Shown here: positions 31,134-40,976 of the stretch, in pieces
Layout: the number at the start of each line of letters is the position of its first letter
Position numbering within the stretch: position 1 is the stretch's first letter
From: an uncultured Clostridia bacterium
GTDB taxonomy: Bacteria; Bacillota; Clostridia; Oscillospirales; Butyricicoccaceae
Reading direction: 5' to 3'
Assembly: GCA_947648385.1 (NCBI GenBank)
Contig: CANSNO010000009.1
Coordinates: 1 to 41,981, forward strand
Length of the DNA: 41,981 nt
Notes under the pieces: generated by a model
Seen by the model: the letters and a program-made list of their open reading frames with translations, nothing else
Told to the model about the DNA's origin: nothing
Database searches by the model: none
Made by a program: the position numbers and the translations under genes

Positions 31134-31755
31134 ATATTTCATTATAAAACTTGTTTATGATTTCGGCGAGCTTTTGAGGCGCTTGAGTGTTCAGCTCATG
31201 CGCGGCGTTTGGTATTATCTCCAGTCTCGCGTCGGGCAATCTGACAGAAAGCTCTTCGGCGGCCTTTATATTCGCCTTATCCTTTTCGCCGCAGACGACA
31301 AGGGACGGACAGGATATCTTTTCCAATTCATTTTCAAAGTTTAGGCTCATCATGGTGCGGCAAAGCTCTATCATCTGATTTTTATTCAGTCCTGAGCCTT
31401 TAAAGGCCGACTTTGGCATAAGCCTGAACATTACGTTCTGAAATCTCAAAAGCCCTTTCGGCATGGCGAACTGCGTGCCGATAAGCACAAGAGACGCGAC
31501 ATTTTGCGGATGGCGAGAGGCGTAATCGAGGGCAAGCACTCCGCCCAGCGAAAGGCCGCAGAGACGTAGAGGCTCCCCCACCTCCTGACAATGCCCCTCA
31601 AAGGCTGTATACAATGTCTCATAACGGCAGTTTTGGCCCTCAAACAGTCCCATTATATCGGGGCAAAGAACTTCATCCCGATTATCAATATAAGCCTTTA
31701 CCCCATCCCAGCTTGAAGGCGTTTGGCCTAAACCGTGGATAAAAACGCTTTTCAT
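31132..31755 (-). CDS. Alpha/beta hydrolase
   Basis: A 207-aa alpha/beta hydrolase. HGLGQTPSSW forms the oxyanion region, S69 in CGLSLGG is the nucleophile, D159 in VVCGEKDKAN is the acid and H186 in PNAAHELN is the base, so the triad is complete. A cap region lies at about 95-140. No signal peptide, so it is cytosolic. It is the last gene of the pyrH-to-polC operon, 11 nt after polC, and its stop touches the terminator. Substrate unknown. Confidence 0.88.
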   Translation of the reverse strand: MKSVFIHGLGQTPSSWDGVKAYIDNRDEVLCPDIMGLFEGQNCRYETLYTAFEGHCQEVGEPLRLCGLSLGGVLALDYASRHPQNVASLVLIGTQFAMPKGLLRFQNVMFRLMPKSAFKGSGLNKNQMIELCRTMMSLNFENELEKISCPSLVVCGEKDKANIKAAEELSVRLPDARLEIIPNAAHELNTQAPQKLAEIINKFYNEI

Positions 31756-31766
31756 TGCGCGCTCCT

Positions 31767-34700
31767 TTAAAACAGGCTTATCTGGTTGGTTTTGGGGATG
31801 CCGCTTAAGGCTCCGGCGGCGTCAAGGGCCTCGACAACCCCCTTTGAAACCTTTCCGCTGCGCGCTATGATATCCTCCATAGACATAAAGGGACCTCCGT
31901 TTCTGGCGTCGACTATCGACTGGGCGGCCGCCGCGCCCACGCCGGGAAGGGACGTAAAGGGCGGAATGAGGGTATTGCCCTCTATCTTAAAGCGGCTGAC
32001 GTCGGATTTATAAATATCTATGTTTGTAAATCCGAGGCCGCGCTTGTAAAACTCGTGGCATATTTCCAGCGTGCTCATTGTGCCCTCTTCCACGGCCGAA
32101 CGCTTTGGCATATTTTTCAGTTCGCGGTACTTTTTACATACAAGGTCGTCGCCCTTTGTCATCAGGTTGGCGTCAAAGCCGTCGGCCCTGATGGAAAAAT
32201 AGGCGGCATAGAAATCGAGCGGCCTGTGCACCTTGAACCAGGCTATTCTGAAGGCCATCATGACATAGGCCACGGCATGGGCGCGTGGGAACATATACTC
32301 TATCTTTTTGCAGGAGTCGATATACCAGTCGGGTATATTTTGCCCCTTCATAAGCTCTTCCCAATCAGGCTTTAATCCTTTGCCCTTACGGACGCTTTCG
32401 GAAATGGTGAAGGCCTGAGAAGGCTCGACGCCCATCCTCATCAGGTAAAGGGTTATGTCGTCGCGGACGCATATGACGTCGTCAAGGGTGGCTACGCCCG
32501 AGAGTATGTAATCCTGTGCGTTATTCCTCCACACGTTTGTGCCGTGGGAAAGGCCGGAAATACGCAGAAGTCCGTCAAAGGTGGTAGGCTGGGTGTCGAC
32601 AAGCATCCCTCGGACATTTTTGGTGCCGAACTCGGGTATGGCGGCGGCGCCCGTCTGCTCGAGAATATCGTCGGTATCTATGCCGAGGGCGGTGATATCG
32701 GTAAAAATCCTCATGGTTTCCTTGTCGTCAAGAGGAATCTTTTTTGTATCAAGGCCCGACAGGACCTCAAGCATCCTTATCATGGTGGGGTCATCATGGC
32801 CGAGAAGGTCGAGCTTGAGGAGGTTGTCGTGTATCGAGTGATAATCGAAATGGGTGGTTATGATATTGGAGCTTGTATCGTCGGCAGGATGCTGAACAGG
32901 GGTGAACTCATGGATATTCCTGTCTCTGGGCAGGACGATAAGGCCGCCGGGATGCTGTCCCGTCGAGCGTTTGATGCCGGTACACCCGGCCACAAGACGG
33001 TTGACCTCGGCGTTATTGAGCACCATGCCCTTTTCCTCGAGGTATTTTTTGACAAAGCCGTAGGCCGTCTTTGATTTGACCGTGCCAATCGTTCCGGCGC
33101 GAAAAACGTTTTCCTCGCCGAATATTCTTATGGTCTCCTGATGGGCCTTGGCCTGATACTCGCCCGAAAAGTTGAGGTCGATATCGGGGGTCTTGTCTCC
33201 CTTAAAGCCCATAAAGGTGGCAAAAGGAATGTCGAAGCCGTCCTTATCCATTTTGGTTCCGCATACGGGACAGACCATGCCGGGCAGGTCGACGCCTGTG
33301 CGGTAGTCCCCCTCGATATCCCACACGCTGTGCTTACATTCGGGACAGCGGTAGTGGGGCGGCAGGGCGTTGACCTCGGTGATTCCCGTAAAATAGGCGA
33401 CAATTGACGAGCCGACCGAGCCACGGGAACCGACAAGATATCCGTCGTCCATGGATTTTTTGACCAGCTTTTGAGCTATGATATACATGATATCATAGCC
33501 GTGGCTGATGATGGCGTTCAGCTCCATTTCCAGCCTGTCCTTGACTATCTGCGGAAGCTCGTCGCCGTAAAGCTCGGCCGCCCTTTTTCTGGCAAGGGAG
33601 TTTATCTCTTCGGCCGAGTTTTCAATGGACGGAGGATATGTGCCGTCCTTGACGGGCACCACGTCCTCGCACATATCGGCAATCATATTGGGGTTTTTGA
33701 CAACGACCTCATATGCCGTGTCGGCGCCCAGATATGAGAACTCCTCCAGCATCTCCTCCGTCGTCTTATAATAGAGGGGAGCCTGCTGGGATGCGTCGGC
33801 ATAGCCCATGCCCGTCATGATTATCTCGCGGTAGACGGAATCCTCGGGCTCGATAAAATGGACGTCGCCCGTGGCGCAGACCGGTTTGCCGATGCTCTTG
33901 CCAAGCTTTAAAATGGTGCGGTTGTAGTCCCTGAGCTGTTCCACATCCTTGGCCTTGCCGTTATGCACCATGAACATATTGTTTCCAATCGGCTGGATTT
34001 CAAGAAAATCAAATATTTTGGCCAGCTCCACAAGCTCCTTCCACGGCTTGTCCTCAACAACCGCCGTGAAAAGTTCTCCGGCTTCACAGGCCGAGCCGAG
34101 TATAAGCCCTTCCCTTTTGTCAAGTATCATGCTGAGAGGCATAATGGGGTGGCGCTTGAAATATTTTAGGTGTGACGCCGATATCATCTCATAGAGATTT
34201 CTAAGCCCCTGCATATTTTTGACGAGAATTATCAAATGATAGGAGCGTCCGGCCGGAGCGGCGTCGCCGTTCTCCTCGCTGAGGGCGCGCAAAGCCGAAT
34301 TAAGCTCGGAGAGCTTTACTGTCAGCCCTCGCTCCTTTATCATCTTTACAAGCTCGAAAAAGATTTTGGCAAGCACCTCTGTATCATCGTCGGCGCGGTG
34401 GTGGTTGAAGGTAAACTTGAACTCGGCGGCAAGGTCGTTGAGGCGGTGCTTCTTGAGGTTCGGCAGCAGCACCCGTGAAAGCTCCACAGTATCGATAGAG
34501 CAGAACTGCCTGTCTATCCCCTGCTCACGGCAGGCCCTTTTGATAAATGAAATATCAAAATCGGCGTTATGGGCGCACATGGGCCTGTCGCCGCAGAAAT
34601 CGAGAAACCGCGGCAGAATCTCTTCAATTCCGGGGCTTCCCTCCACGGTTTCGGCCGAGATACCTGTCAATGTGGTTATCTCATAGGGTATGGCCCCTTT

Positions 34701-36080
34701 TGGCGTCACATAGGTGTGGAACCTGTCAAGAATCTCGCCCTTTTTGACCTTAAAGGCGGCTATCTCTATTATCTCGCAGGTCACGGGGCTGAGACCCGTC
34801 GTCTCAAGGTCAAAGACGATTATCTCGTCGTCCAGGGTGCAGTCGCTGAGACCCTTGACGATGCCCCCCTCAAGGTCGTTGACGCAATAGGCCTCCACGC
34901 CGTAGATTATCTTTATATCTTTGCCGTCCTTTTTGAGGGCCTTGGCGGCGTTCATCGCGTCGGGGAAGGACTGAGCCACGCCGTGGTCGGTGATGGCGAT
35001 GGCCTTGTGGCCCATGCTCTGGGCAAGAGAGACCACCTTTTTTGTATCGCAAAGGCCGTCCATGGCCGACATAACGGTATGCAGGTGAAGCTCGACACGC
35101 TTTTCGTCGGCGTTGTCGGCGCGCGTCTTTTTCTTGTCCTTTATTATGGCATAAGGGGTTATGACATTGTCGCCGTCAAACTTTGAATAGCTCAGCCGCC
35201 CCTGAACAACGACGGCCTTCCCCGAGGATATATTATCTTTAAAGGGCTGCACCTCGTCGTCGAGCAATACCTTTGAGACCTTGACCGACCCTGTCCCGTC
35301 GGTCATTTCAAAGGAAACGACCGTCTTGCCCTTGCCGTTGAGCTTTTTCAGCTCGGTGGAAAAAATCTCGCCGCGGACGGCCACCTTGTCGTTGTCCAGC
35401 GTCAGGTCGCCGATATTAAAAAGCTCCCTTTTGACGGGCTTGCCGTAAATAATCCTGTCGTCATCCTCGGGCGGAATATATGTGTCGCCCTTGGGCATGG
35501 CGCGGCGTCGGAAGCCCTGTCCGTTCGGTGCGGAGGGCTTTGGACTCTCATAAGACGGAGTGGGTGGGACGGGATGCTCCTCCATAATGCGCTTCATGTC
35601 CAGCTCTCGACGCTCCTCAAAGGAAATCTCCTCGTGATATTTGTCTATAGTGATATGCGGTGGCGCCATATCCAGCAGGCGGCAGACAGACACAAGAGCC
35701 GCGCGGATGTCATCCTCGCGGCAGAGCCAGTTTTCCGACATTCTGAAGGACACATTTTTCCCGTCAAAAAGGAAGGTGTCGACGTCGATAGCCTTTAAAA
35801 GAGAGGGATATTCCTCCTTTAGCCTGTCCAGAACAAGAACATCGGGACCTTTGTCCTCGCCGAGAGAGGGTCTGAGATAAAGATTTTCTATCCCATAGGC
35901 GCGCCTTATGGCGGCGCAGGCCTCGTCTATCTCCTCTTGAGGAAGCTCAATTTCCGGCTCGAACAGCACTTCCACCGAGCCGTCGGCGGAGGAGACGGTC
36001 ATCTCGCTGATATGTATTCCGAAAACAGACGCGCCGTTGTCGGCCTCGGAGAATATATCCCTTAAAAGGGCCCTGCTCAT
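31767..36080 (-). CDS. polC: DNA polymerase III alpha subunit, PolC type
   Basis: A 1437-aa Gram-positive replicative polymerase. Order of domains: N-terminal region (1-200), OB fold (about 225-325), PHP domain (VELHLHTVMSAMDG, then AITDHG), an inserted DEDDh 3'-5' exonuclease (VFDLETTGLSP, AHNADFDISF, HRADDD), then palm, fingers and thumb with the zinc-binding CPECKHS and CPVCGTK, and the catalytic region GDKTPDIDLNFSGEYQ. Length is normal. The ATG overlaps the ispG stop (ATGA). Its presence marks a low-GC Gram-positive lineage. Confidence 0.98.
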   Translation of the reverse strand: MSRALLRDIFSEADNGASVFGIHISEMTVSSADGSVEVLFEPEIELPQEEIDEACAAIRRAYGIENLYLRPSLGEDKGPDVLVLDRLKEEYPSLLKAIDVDTFLFDGKNVSFRMSENWLCREDDIRAALVSVCRLLDMAPPHITIDKYHEEISFEERRELDMKRIMEEHPVPPTPSYESPKPSAPNGQGFRRRAMPKGDTYIPPEDDDRIIYGKPVKRELFNIGDLTLDNDKVAVRGEIFSTELKKLNGKGKTVVSFEMTDGTGSVKVSKVLLDDEVQPFKDNISSGKAVVVQGRLSYSKFDGDNVITPYAIIKDKKKTRADNADEKRVELHLHTVMSAMDGLCDTKKVVSLAQSMGHKAIAITDHGVAQSFPDAMNAAKALKKDGKDIKIIYGVEAYCVNDLEGGIVKGLSDCTLDDEIIVFDLETTGLSPVTCEIIEIAAFKVKKGEILDRFHTYVTPKGAIPYEITTLTGISAETVEGSPGIEEILPRFLDFCGDRPMCAHNADFDISFIKRACREQGIDRQFCSIDTVELSRVLLPNLKKHRLNDLAAEFKFTFNHHRADDDTEVLAKIFFELVKMIKERGLTVKLSELNSALRALSEENGDAAPAGRSYHLIILVKNMQGLRNLYEMISASHLKYFKRHPIMPLSMILDKREGLILGSACEAGELFTAVVEDKPWKELVELAKIFDFLEIQPIGNNMFMVHNGKAKDVEQLRDYNRTILKLGKSIGKPVCATGDVHFIEPEDSVYREIIMTGMGYADASQQAPLYYKTTEEMLEEFSYLGADTAYEVVVKNPNMIADMCEDVVPVKDGTYPPSIENSAEEINSLARKRAAELYGDELPQIVKDRLEMELNAIISHGYDIMYIIAQKLVKKSMDDGYLVGSRGSVGSSIVAYFTGITEVNALPPHYRCPECKHSVWDIEGDYRTGVDLPGMVCPVCGTKMDKDGFDIPFATFMGFKGDKTPDIDLNFSGEYQAKAHQETIRIFGEENVFRAGTIGTVKSKTAYGFVKKYLEEKGMVLNNAEVNRLVAGCTGIKRSTGQHPGGLIVLPRDRNIHEFTPVQHPADDTSSNIITTHFDYHSIHDNLLKLDLLGHDDPTMIRMLEVLSGLDTKKIPLDDKETMRIFTDITALGIDTDDILEQTGAAAIPEFGTKNVRGMLVDTQPTTFDGLLRISGLSHGTNVWRNNAQDYILSGVATLDDVICVRDDITLYLMRMGVEPSQAFTISESVRKGKGLKPDWEELMKGQNIPDWYIDSCKKIEYMFPRAHAVAYVMMAFRIAWFKVHRPLDFYAAYFSIRADGFDANLMTKGDDLVCKKYRELKNMPKRSAVEEGTMSTLEICHEFYKRGLGFTNIDIYKSDVSRFKIEGNTLIPPFTSLPGVGAAAAQSIVDARNGGPFMSMEDIIARSGKVSKGVVEALDAAGALSGIPKTNQISLF

Positions 36081-37135
36081 ATTTTTTCACCCGTCATCTG
36101 CTCTATCTCGGCTATCAGCTCGTCGGCCAGCCTGTCCTCGGGCACCTTGCGAAGTATCTCGCCCTTGCGGATGATAAGACCCTCGCCCTTGCCGCAGGCT
36201 ATGCCCACATCGGCCTCTCTGGCCTCCCCCGGACCGTTTACGGCACAGCCCATAACGGCCACCGTCAGCCTCGTCTTTACCTTGGCAAGGCGTTTTTCTA
36301 TGTCGGCGGCTATGGGAATAAGGTCGACCCTCGTCCTGCCGCAGGTGGGGCAGGAAACTATGGTGACCCCCTCGGCGTTCATGCCGAGAGCCTTTAAAAT
36401 ATCTTTGGCGGCGTATATCTCATTGACGGGGTCGTCTGTCAGCGAGACCCTCAGCGTGTCCCCTATGCCGTCATAAAGCAGAGCGCCAAAGGCGGCGGCC
36501 GATTTTATCGTGCCCATATACTTTGAACCGGCCTCGGTGACGCCGAGATGAAGAGGATAGTCGCACTCTTTCGCCAGCATACGGTAGGCCTCTATCGTCG
36601 CAAAGACGTTGGACGCCTTGAGGGAGACGCATATATCCTCAAAGCCGAACTCGGTCAGGGCCTCGATATTCCTTACGGCGCTTTTGTAGAGTGTAAACGG
36701 CGTCACGCCGTACTGCTCGCGCAGGTCTTTGTCCACTGAGCCGGAGTTGACCCCTATCCTGATGGGCACGCCCTGAGCCTTGCAGGCGTCGGCCACTTCT
36801 TTTATCTTCCACTTCTCCCCGATATTGCCGGGATTTATGCGAATCTTATCCATTCCGGCGCGGCAGGCCTCAATGGCCAGACGGTAATCGAAGTGGATGT
36901 CGGCGACCAGCGGCAAAGACGTCCTCTTTTTTATCTCGGGCAAGGCCGCCGCCGCGTCAAAATCGGGCACGGCGAGACGGGCTATCTCGCATCCGGCCTC
37001 CTTCAGGGCGGCCAGTTGGGCGGCTGTCTTCTCCACATCCCTTGTGTCGGTATTGCACATGGACTGAATGGCGACAGGGCGTCCTCCGCCTATCGTCACA
37101 TTGCCTATCTTAAGCTCTTTTGATTTTCTTTTCAT
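36077..37135 (-). CDS. ispG: HMBPP synthase (flavodoxin/ferredoxin), GcpE
   Basis: A 352-aa [4Fe-4S] enzyme of the MEP pathway that converts MEcPP to HMBPP. It contains VAIQSMCNTDTRD, the barrel segment LVADIHFDYRLA, KIRINPGNIG, and the cluster ligands in SCPTCGRTR and GCAVNGPGEA. It lies between rseP and polC as in most Clostridia, overlapping polC by 4 bp. Confidence 0.97.
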   Translation of the reverse strand: MKRKSKELKIGNVTIGGGRPVAIQSMCNTDTRDVEKTAAQLAALKEAGCEIARLAVPDFDAAAALPEIKKRTSLPLVADIHFDYRLAIEACRAGMDKIRINPGNIGEKWKIKEVADACKAQGVPIRIGVNSGSVDKDLREQYGVTPFTLYKSAVRNIEALTEFGFEDICVSLKASNVFATIEAYRMLAKECDYPLHLGVTEAGSKYMGTIKSAAAFGALLYDGIGDTLRVSLTDDPVNEIYAAKDILKALGMNAEGVTIVSCPTCGRTRVDLIPIAADIEKRLAKVKTRLTVAVMGCAVNGPGEAREADVGIACGKGEGLIIRKGEILRKVPEDRLADELIAEIEQMTGEKI

Positions 37136-37154
37136 ATCTTCACCACTTGTTTTT

Positions 37155-38198
37155 TTATCCGGCGATAAGCCTGACGATATCGTTGTATGTCACAAATACA
37201 AAAAGCACCATGACAAGGGCCAGACCGGCATAGGAAATATAGTTTTCCCATTTGGGGTCGATGGGCTTTCTCCTGATAAGCTCAATAAGGAGCATTATGG
37301 CCTTGCCGCCGTCCAGCCCGGGAATGGGCAGCATATTGACAAAGGAAAGGTTGACGGCGATATAGGCGACAAAATACCACATATCGGCCATGGATCGCTC
37401 GGCGCGCTGGCTTATCTCATTGGCTATGCCCACCGTTCCCATAAGGTCGGAGGCGTGAGCCTGCCCTTTGGCCAGCATACTCAGGCTTTTAAAGGCCGAC
37501 TGAAAGAAGCTGAAAGCGTTGTTTACCGAATATTTGACCTTATCTCCAAAGGAGACCTCGCGCCTTGTAAAGTCGAGGCCGAATCGGGGGCTTTCGCTGC
37601 CGGGATAGACCTTCGGCTCGAGTTGAACGTCCTTCAGCGTTATTTTCTCGCCGTTTCTTCTGACGACGATATCATAAGGCTCGCCCAGACCGAGCTGAAG
37701 CCCGAGGGTGACGTCGTCATAAACAAAGACGTGGATGTCGTTTATACTGACTATCTCATCGCCGGCCTGCAATGTCCCCTCAAGCGGAAAGCCCTCGGCA
37801 AAGCCGGTCAGGGTGGCATAGGGCAAGAAGGTTATCGAGGAATAAATAATCAATATTATCAGCACGCCGCAGATGAAGTTCATGACCGAGCCGGCTATTG
37901 TCACGGCAAGGCGCGAAAACCATCTGGCCTCCTGAAAGCTGCCTTTGGAGTTCCATTCGGCCGGGTCGACGTCCTCCGGCGGCTCTTCGTTTATATCCTT
38001 CATCATGACGGCTCCGCCCACGGGCAAAAGCCTGACGGCATAGACCGTCTCCCCTATTTTCTTTTTGAAAATGGCCGGGCCGAAGCCGATTGTGAACTCG
38101 TAAACCGTGATGCCCGAAAGCTTGGCGGCGATAAAATGGCCAAGCTCGTGAACAAAGATGATAAGGCCGAAAATCAGTATCGCGTAAATGACAGTCAA
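37155..38198 (-). CDS. rseP: RIP metalloprotease RseP/RasP
   Basis: A 347-aa site-2 protease. HELGH (17-21) is the zinc motif and NMLPIPGLDGGK carries the third ligand; a PDZ domain (about 130-200) lies between membrane segments. In Bacillus RasP cleaves anti-sigma factors and remnant signal peptides. Distinct from the smaller SpoIVFB-type M50 protein at 374-982, which lacks a PDZ domain. 19 nt from dxr and from ispG, so clearly cotranscribed. Confidence 0.96.
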   Translation of the reverse strand: MTVIYAILIFGLIIFVHELGHFIAAKLSGITVYEFTIGFGPAIFKKKIGETVYAVRLLPVGGAVMMKDINEEPPEDVDPAEWNSKGSFQEARWFSRLAVTIAGSVMNFICGVLIILIIYSSITFLPYATLTGFAEGFPLEGTLQAGDEIVSINDIHVFVYDDVTLGLQLGLGEPYDIVVRRNGEKITLKDVQLEPKVYPGSESPRFGLDFTRREVSFGDKVKYSVNNAFSFFQSAFKSLSMLAKGQAHASDLMGTVGIANEISQRAERSMADMWYFVAYIAVNLSFVNMLPIPGLDGGKAIMLLIELIRRKPIDPKWENYISYAGLALVMVLFVFVTYNDIVRLIAG

Positions 38199-38217
38199 TT
38201 TGTTCTCCTTTCAAGGG

Positions 38218-39357
38218 TCATATGAGGGAGGACGCCAAGGCGCGCGCCTCCCCGTCGCTTTCAAATATATCATCCAGAGACGGATTGGGGACAAAGGCGA
38301 CCCTGCCCGTCACATTTTCCACTATGTCATATATGTCAAGAAAGCCTATCTTTCCCTCCAAAAAGGCGGCGACGGCTATCTCATTGGCTCCGTTTATAAC
38401 GGCTCCCATGTTGCCTCCCCTCCTTGAAGCCTCCTCGCAGAGAGGCAGGCAGGGGAAGTTTTCCCTGTCGGGTCTGTAAAATGACAGGTTGGAAAGTGAA
38501 AAAATATCCAGAGTTTCAAAGGGGTTTTCATGCCTTTCGGGAAAATCCACGGCATACTGAATGGGCAGGCGCATATCGGCGTTGCCCATCTGGGCGATAA
38601 TCGAGCCGTCGACAAACTTGACGGCCGAATGGACGATGCTCTCCCTGTGTACGACGACGTCTATCCTGTCCGACGGCACCCCGAAAAGCCACGCCGCCTC
38701 CATGACCTCGAATCCCTTGTTCATCATAGTGGCCGAATCGACCGTTATTTTGCCCCCCATCTTCCAGGTGGGATGCTTCAGCGCGTCGGCAGCCTTGACA
38801 GAGGCAAGCCTCTCTTTGTTCCAGCCGAAAAAGGGGCCGCCCGACGCCGTAAGAATAAGGCAGTCGACCTCCCTTTCATTTCCGGCGCGCAGACACTGAA
38901 AAATGGCGCTGTGTTCGGAATCGACGGGCAAAATGGGGATTTTTTTCTCCTCCGCCAGCTTCATAACGATGTTTCCGGCGCAAACAAGGCTTTCCTTGTT
39001 GGCAAGGGCAAGAGCTTTACAACTGTTGAGAGCAGCTATTGTAGGCCTGAGGCCGGCTATACCTGTGGCCGCGTTGAGCACCATATCGGCCCTCTCATAG
39101 GAGGATGCGCGCAGAACGGCCTCCCGGCCGCCCTCGACGACGCAGTCAAGGTCGGCTACACGGTTTTTCAGCTCAACAGCCGCCTTTTCATCCATCATGG
39201 CGAAATATTCGGGCCTGACCGTCCTAACCTGCTTTTCAGCCAAATCGATATTTTTTCCGCAGGCCATGGCGACCACCCTGTGTCCTCTGCCCTCGGCAAG
39301 CTGGACGGCCTGAGCGCCCACCGACCCGGTACTACCTATTATAGAAAGATTTTTCAT
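38218..39357 (-). CDS. dxr: 1-deoxy-D-xylulose 5-phosphate reductoisomerase
   Basis: A 379-aa NADPH-dependent enzyme, second step of the MEP pathway. IIGSTGSVGAQ is the NADPH loop, LANKESLV and PVDSEHSAIFQC carry the metal ligands, LTASGGPF is the flexible loop, and GNADMRLPIQYA completes the substrate site. It lies 3 nt after cdsA. Normal length, intact. Confidence 0.98.
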   Translation of the reverse strand: MKNLSIIGSTGSVGAQAVQLAEGRGHRVVAMACGKNIDLAEKQVRTVRPEYFAMMDEKAAVELKNRVADLDCVVEGGREAVLRASSYERADMVLNAATGIAGLRPTIAALNSCKALALANKESLVCAGNIVMKLAEEKKIPILPVDSEHSAIFQCLRAGNEREVDCLILTASGGPFFGWNKERLASVKAADALKHPTWKMGGKITVDSATMMNKGFEVMEAAWLFGVPSDRIDVVVHRESIVHSAVKFVDGSIIAQMGNADMRLPIQYAVDFPERHENPFETLDIFSLSNLSFYRPDRENFPCLPLCEEASRRGGNMGAVINGANEIAVAAFLEGKIGFLDIYDIVENVTGRVAFVPNPSLDDIFESDGEARALASSLI

Positions 39358-39360
39358 AAT

Positions 39361-40182
39361 TTATGCTCCGATGATACCGGCGGCTATCAGGAAAAGCTCG
39401 AAAACCGGGGCCGTAAAAAGTATGCTGTCAAATCTGTCCAGCACGCCGCCGTGTCCCGGGAAGAGGCGGCCGAAATCCTTTATGCCGACGTTTCTCTTGA
39501 TAAGGGACATTGAAAGGTCTCCAAGCTGACCGGCCGCGGCGCCGATAAGTCCGCTGACGGCAAGCAAAGGCATATTAAACTGAACTCCGAAGTTTTTTCC
39601 CATTATTACGCCGAAAATCACTATACCGGCCGCTCCGCCCAAAAGCCCGCCTATGGAGCCTTCTATCGTCTTTTTCGGGCTGACATGAGGGGCCAGCTTA
39701 TGCCTGCCGAAAAGGCGTCCGCAGAGATAGGCCAACATATCGCTGACCCAAGCTGCGATACAGGGCATGAGAATATAATATTTGCCCAGCTCGCCGCAGC
39801 CGATATATATTCTGAGCAGAGACGACATGAAATAGGGCAGCACAAAGGCCCCCATAAAGGACATGGCCAGCTTGTCAAAGGTGACCCTTTTATAATCGAA
39901 AATGCCCATGACAAAGGCGACAAAGCCAAAGGCAAAAAGTATCAGCGTCACTGAGCCGTCCCATGCGCCGTAGGCCGTGAAATAGGGCACGCAAAAGGCC
40001 GACGCGCAGCTGACCCAGAGGAGGGGGTGGCCTTTCAGCTCCCCCGTCTCCCCAAGCAGCTCATAGGCAGAAACTCCCGACAGCAGACAGATAGCCGCCG
40101 CCAGCACCCACGGAGGCAGGAAATAAAGAATAAGAATTACGGCGGCAATGCCGACAACGGTCGTTACAAGCCTGATTCCCAT
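39361..40182 (-). CDS. cdsA: Phosphatidate cytidylyltransferase
   Basis: A 273-aa multi-pass membrane enzyme that makes CDP-diacylglycerol for phospholipid synthesis. The C-terminal signature is KRNVGIKDFGRLFPGHGGVLDRFDS, seen in parts as KDFGRLFPGHGG and LDRFDS; SPKKTIEGSIGG and GDLSMSLIKR precede it. The start at 40182 has GGAGGG 8 nt upstream; the frame open to 40308 runs inside uppS. The gap to uppS is 2 nt. Confidence 0.96.
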   Translation of the reverse strand: MGIRLVTTVVGIAAVILILYFLPPWVLAAAICLLSGVSAYELLGETGELKGHPLLWVSCASAFCVPYFTAYGAWDGSVTLILFAFGFVAFVMGIFDYKRVTFDKLAMSFMGAFVLPYFMSSLLRIYIGCGELGKYYILMPCIAAWVSDMLAYLCGRLFGRHKLAPHVSPKKTIEGSIGGLLGGAAGIVIFGVIMGKNFGVQFNMPLLAVSGLIGAAAGQLGDLSMSLIKRNVGIKDFGRLFPGHGGVLDRFDSILFTAPVFELFLIAAGIIGA

Positions 40183-40184
40183 TA

Positions 40185-40913
40185 TCAAAGCCCTCCAAAT
40201 CTTCTTTTGCGGCCCATGAAGCTCTTGATGGCCATAGCCAAATCTTCCTCCCTTATATCGGGCCACATTTTGTCGCTTACATAAAACTCGCTGTAGGCGC
40301 ACTGCCACAGCAAAAAGTTGGATAATCTCTGCTCGTTCCCCGTCCTGATTATCAGCTCGGGGTCGGGCACACCGGCCGAATACATATAATCTGAAAGATT
40401 GTCGGCCGTGATTTCATCTATTTTGCCGTCGGCCAAAGCCTCGGCGGCAAGGGCGGCGGCTCTGGCTATCTCCTGCCTGCCGCCGTAATTGAGGCAGACG
40501 TTGACGCACAGGCCTGTCTGACCGACCGAAATGGCGTCTGTCCTCTCGATGAGCTTACGGAGCCTTTGAGGCAGCACCGACGTATCCCCGAAAAACCGAA
40601 GTCTGATATTTTTTTCGGCCATACTGTCAATGGCCTCGTTGAGATATTTTTCCAAAAGACCCATGATGGCGTTGACCTCCTCGAGAGGTCTCTTCCAGTT
40701 CTCGGTGGAAAAGGCATAGACGGTAAAATATTTGACGCCGATATCGTTCATGAACTCGGCGGCGCGCCTGAAGGTCTCGCTCCCTTCCTTGTGTCCCGCC
40801 ACCCTCGGCAGGCCCCTACTCTGTGCCCACCTTCCGTTGCCGTCCATTATGGCCGCCACATGAACGGGCATACGGTCAAGCTCTTCGGGGGTAAAAAAAA
40901 GGCTTTTGTCCAT
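40185..40913 (-). CDS. uppS: Undecaprenyl diphosphate synthase (cis-prenyltransferase)
   Basis: A 242-aa enzyme that adds IPP units to make the C55 carrier for wall synthesis. AIMDGNGRWAQSRG (catalytic Asp), GHKEGSETFRR, YAFSTENWKRP and PDPELIIRTGNEQRLSNFLL (cut at the LL) are diagnostic. The usual RTSGE is RTGNE here, a mild variant. It links the MEP pathway genes of the same operon to the cell wall. Confidence 0.97.
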   Translation of the reverse strand: MDKSLFFTPEELDRMPVHVAAIMDGNGRWAQSRGLPRVAGHKEGSETFRRAAEFMNDIGVKYFTVYAFSTENWKRPLEEVNAIMGLLEKYLNEAIDSMAEKNIRLRFFGDTSVLPQRLRKLIERTDAISVGQTGLCVNVCLNYGGRQEIARAAALAAEALADGKIDEITADNLSDYMYSAGVPDPELIIRTGNEQRLSNFLLWQCAYSEFYVSDKMWPDIREEDLAMAIKSFMGRKRRFGGL

Positions 40914-40931
40914 ATTTTCTCCTCATACCGC

Positions 40932-40963
40932 ATATGAGGCGGCGCCTTGGCACCGCCTCATAT
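40932..40963 (-). other. Intercistronic hairpin between frr and uppS
   Basis: An 11-bp stem (40932-40942 with 40953-40963) encloses a 10-nt loop that can pair further. No U-tract follows on the minus strand. Probably a processing or stability element, or a weak pause site, in the pyrH-to-hydrolase transcript rather than a terminator. Confidence 0.5.
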
Positions 40964-40976
40964 AAAACCGACGCTA

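Noticed and set aside
37068..38225. A 385-codon plus-strand frame opposite rseP
   Set aside because: Antisense shadow of an intact RseP gene, with no RBS or domain. The long frames opposite dxr (38530-39513), sipL (4277-5020) and spoIVA were rejected for the same reason.
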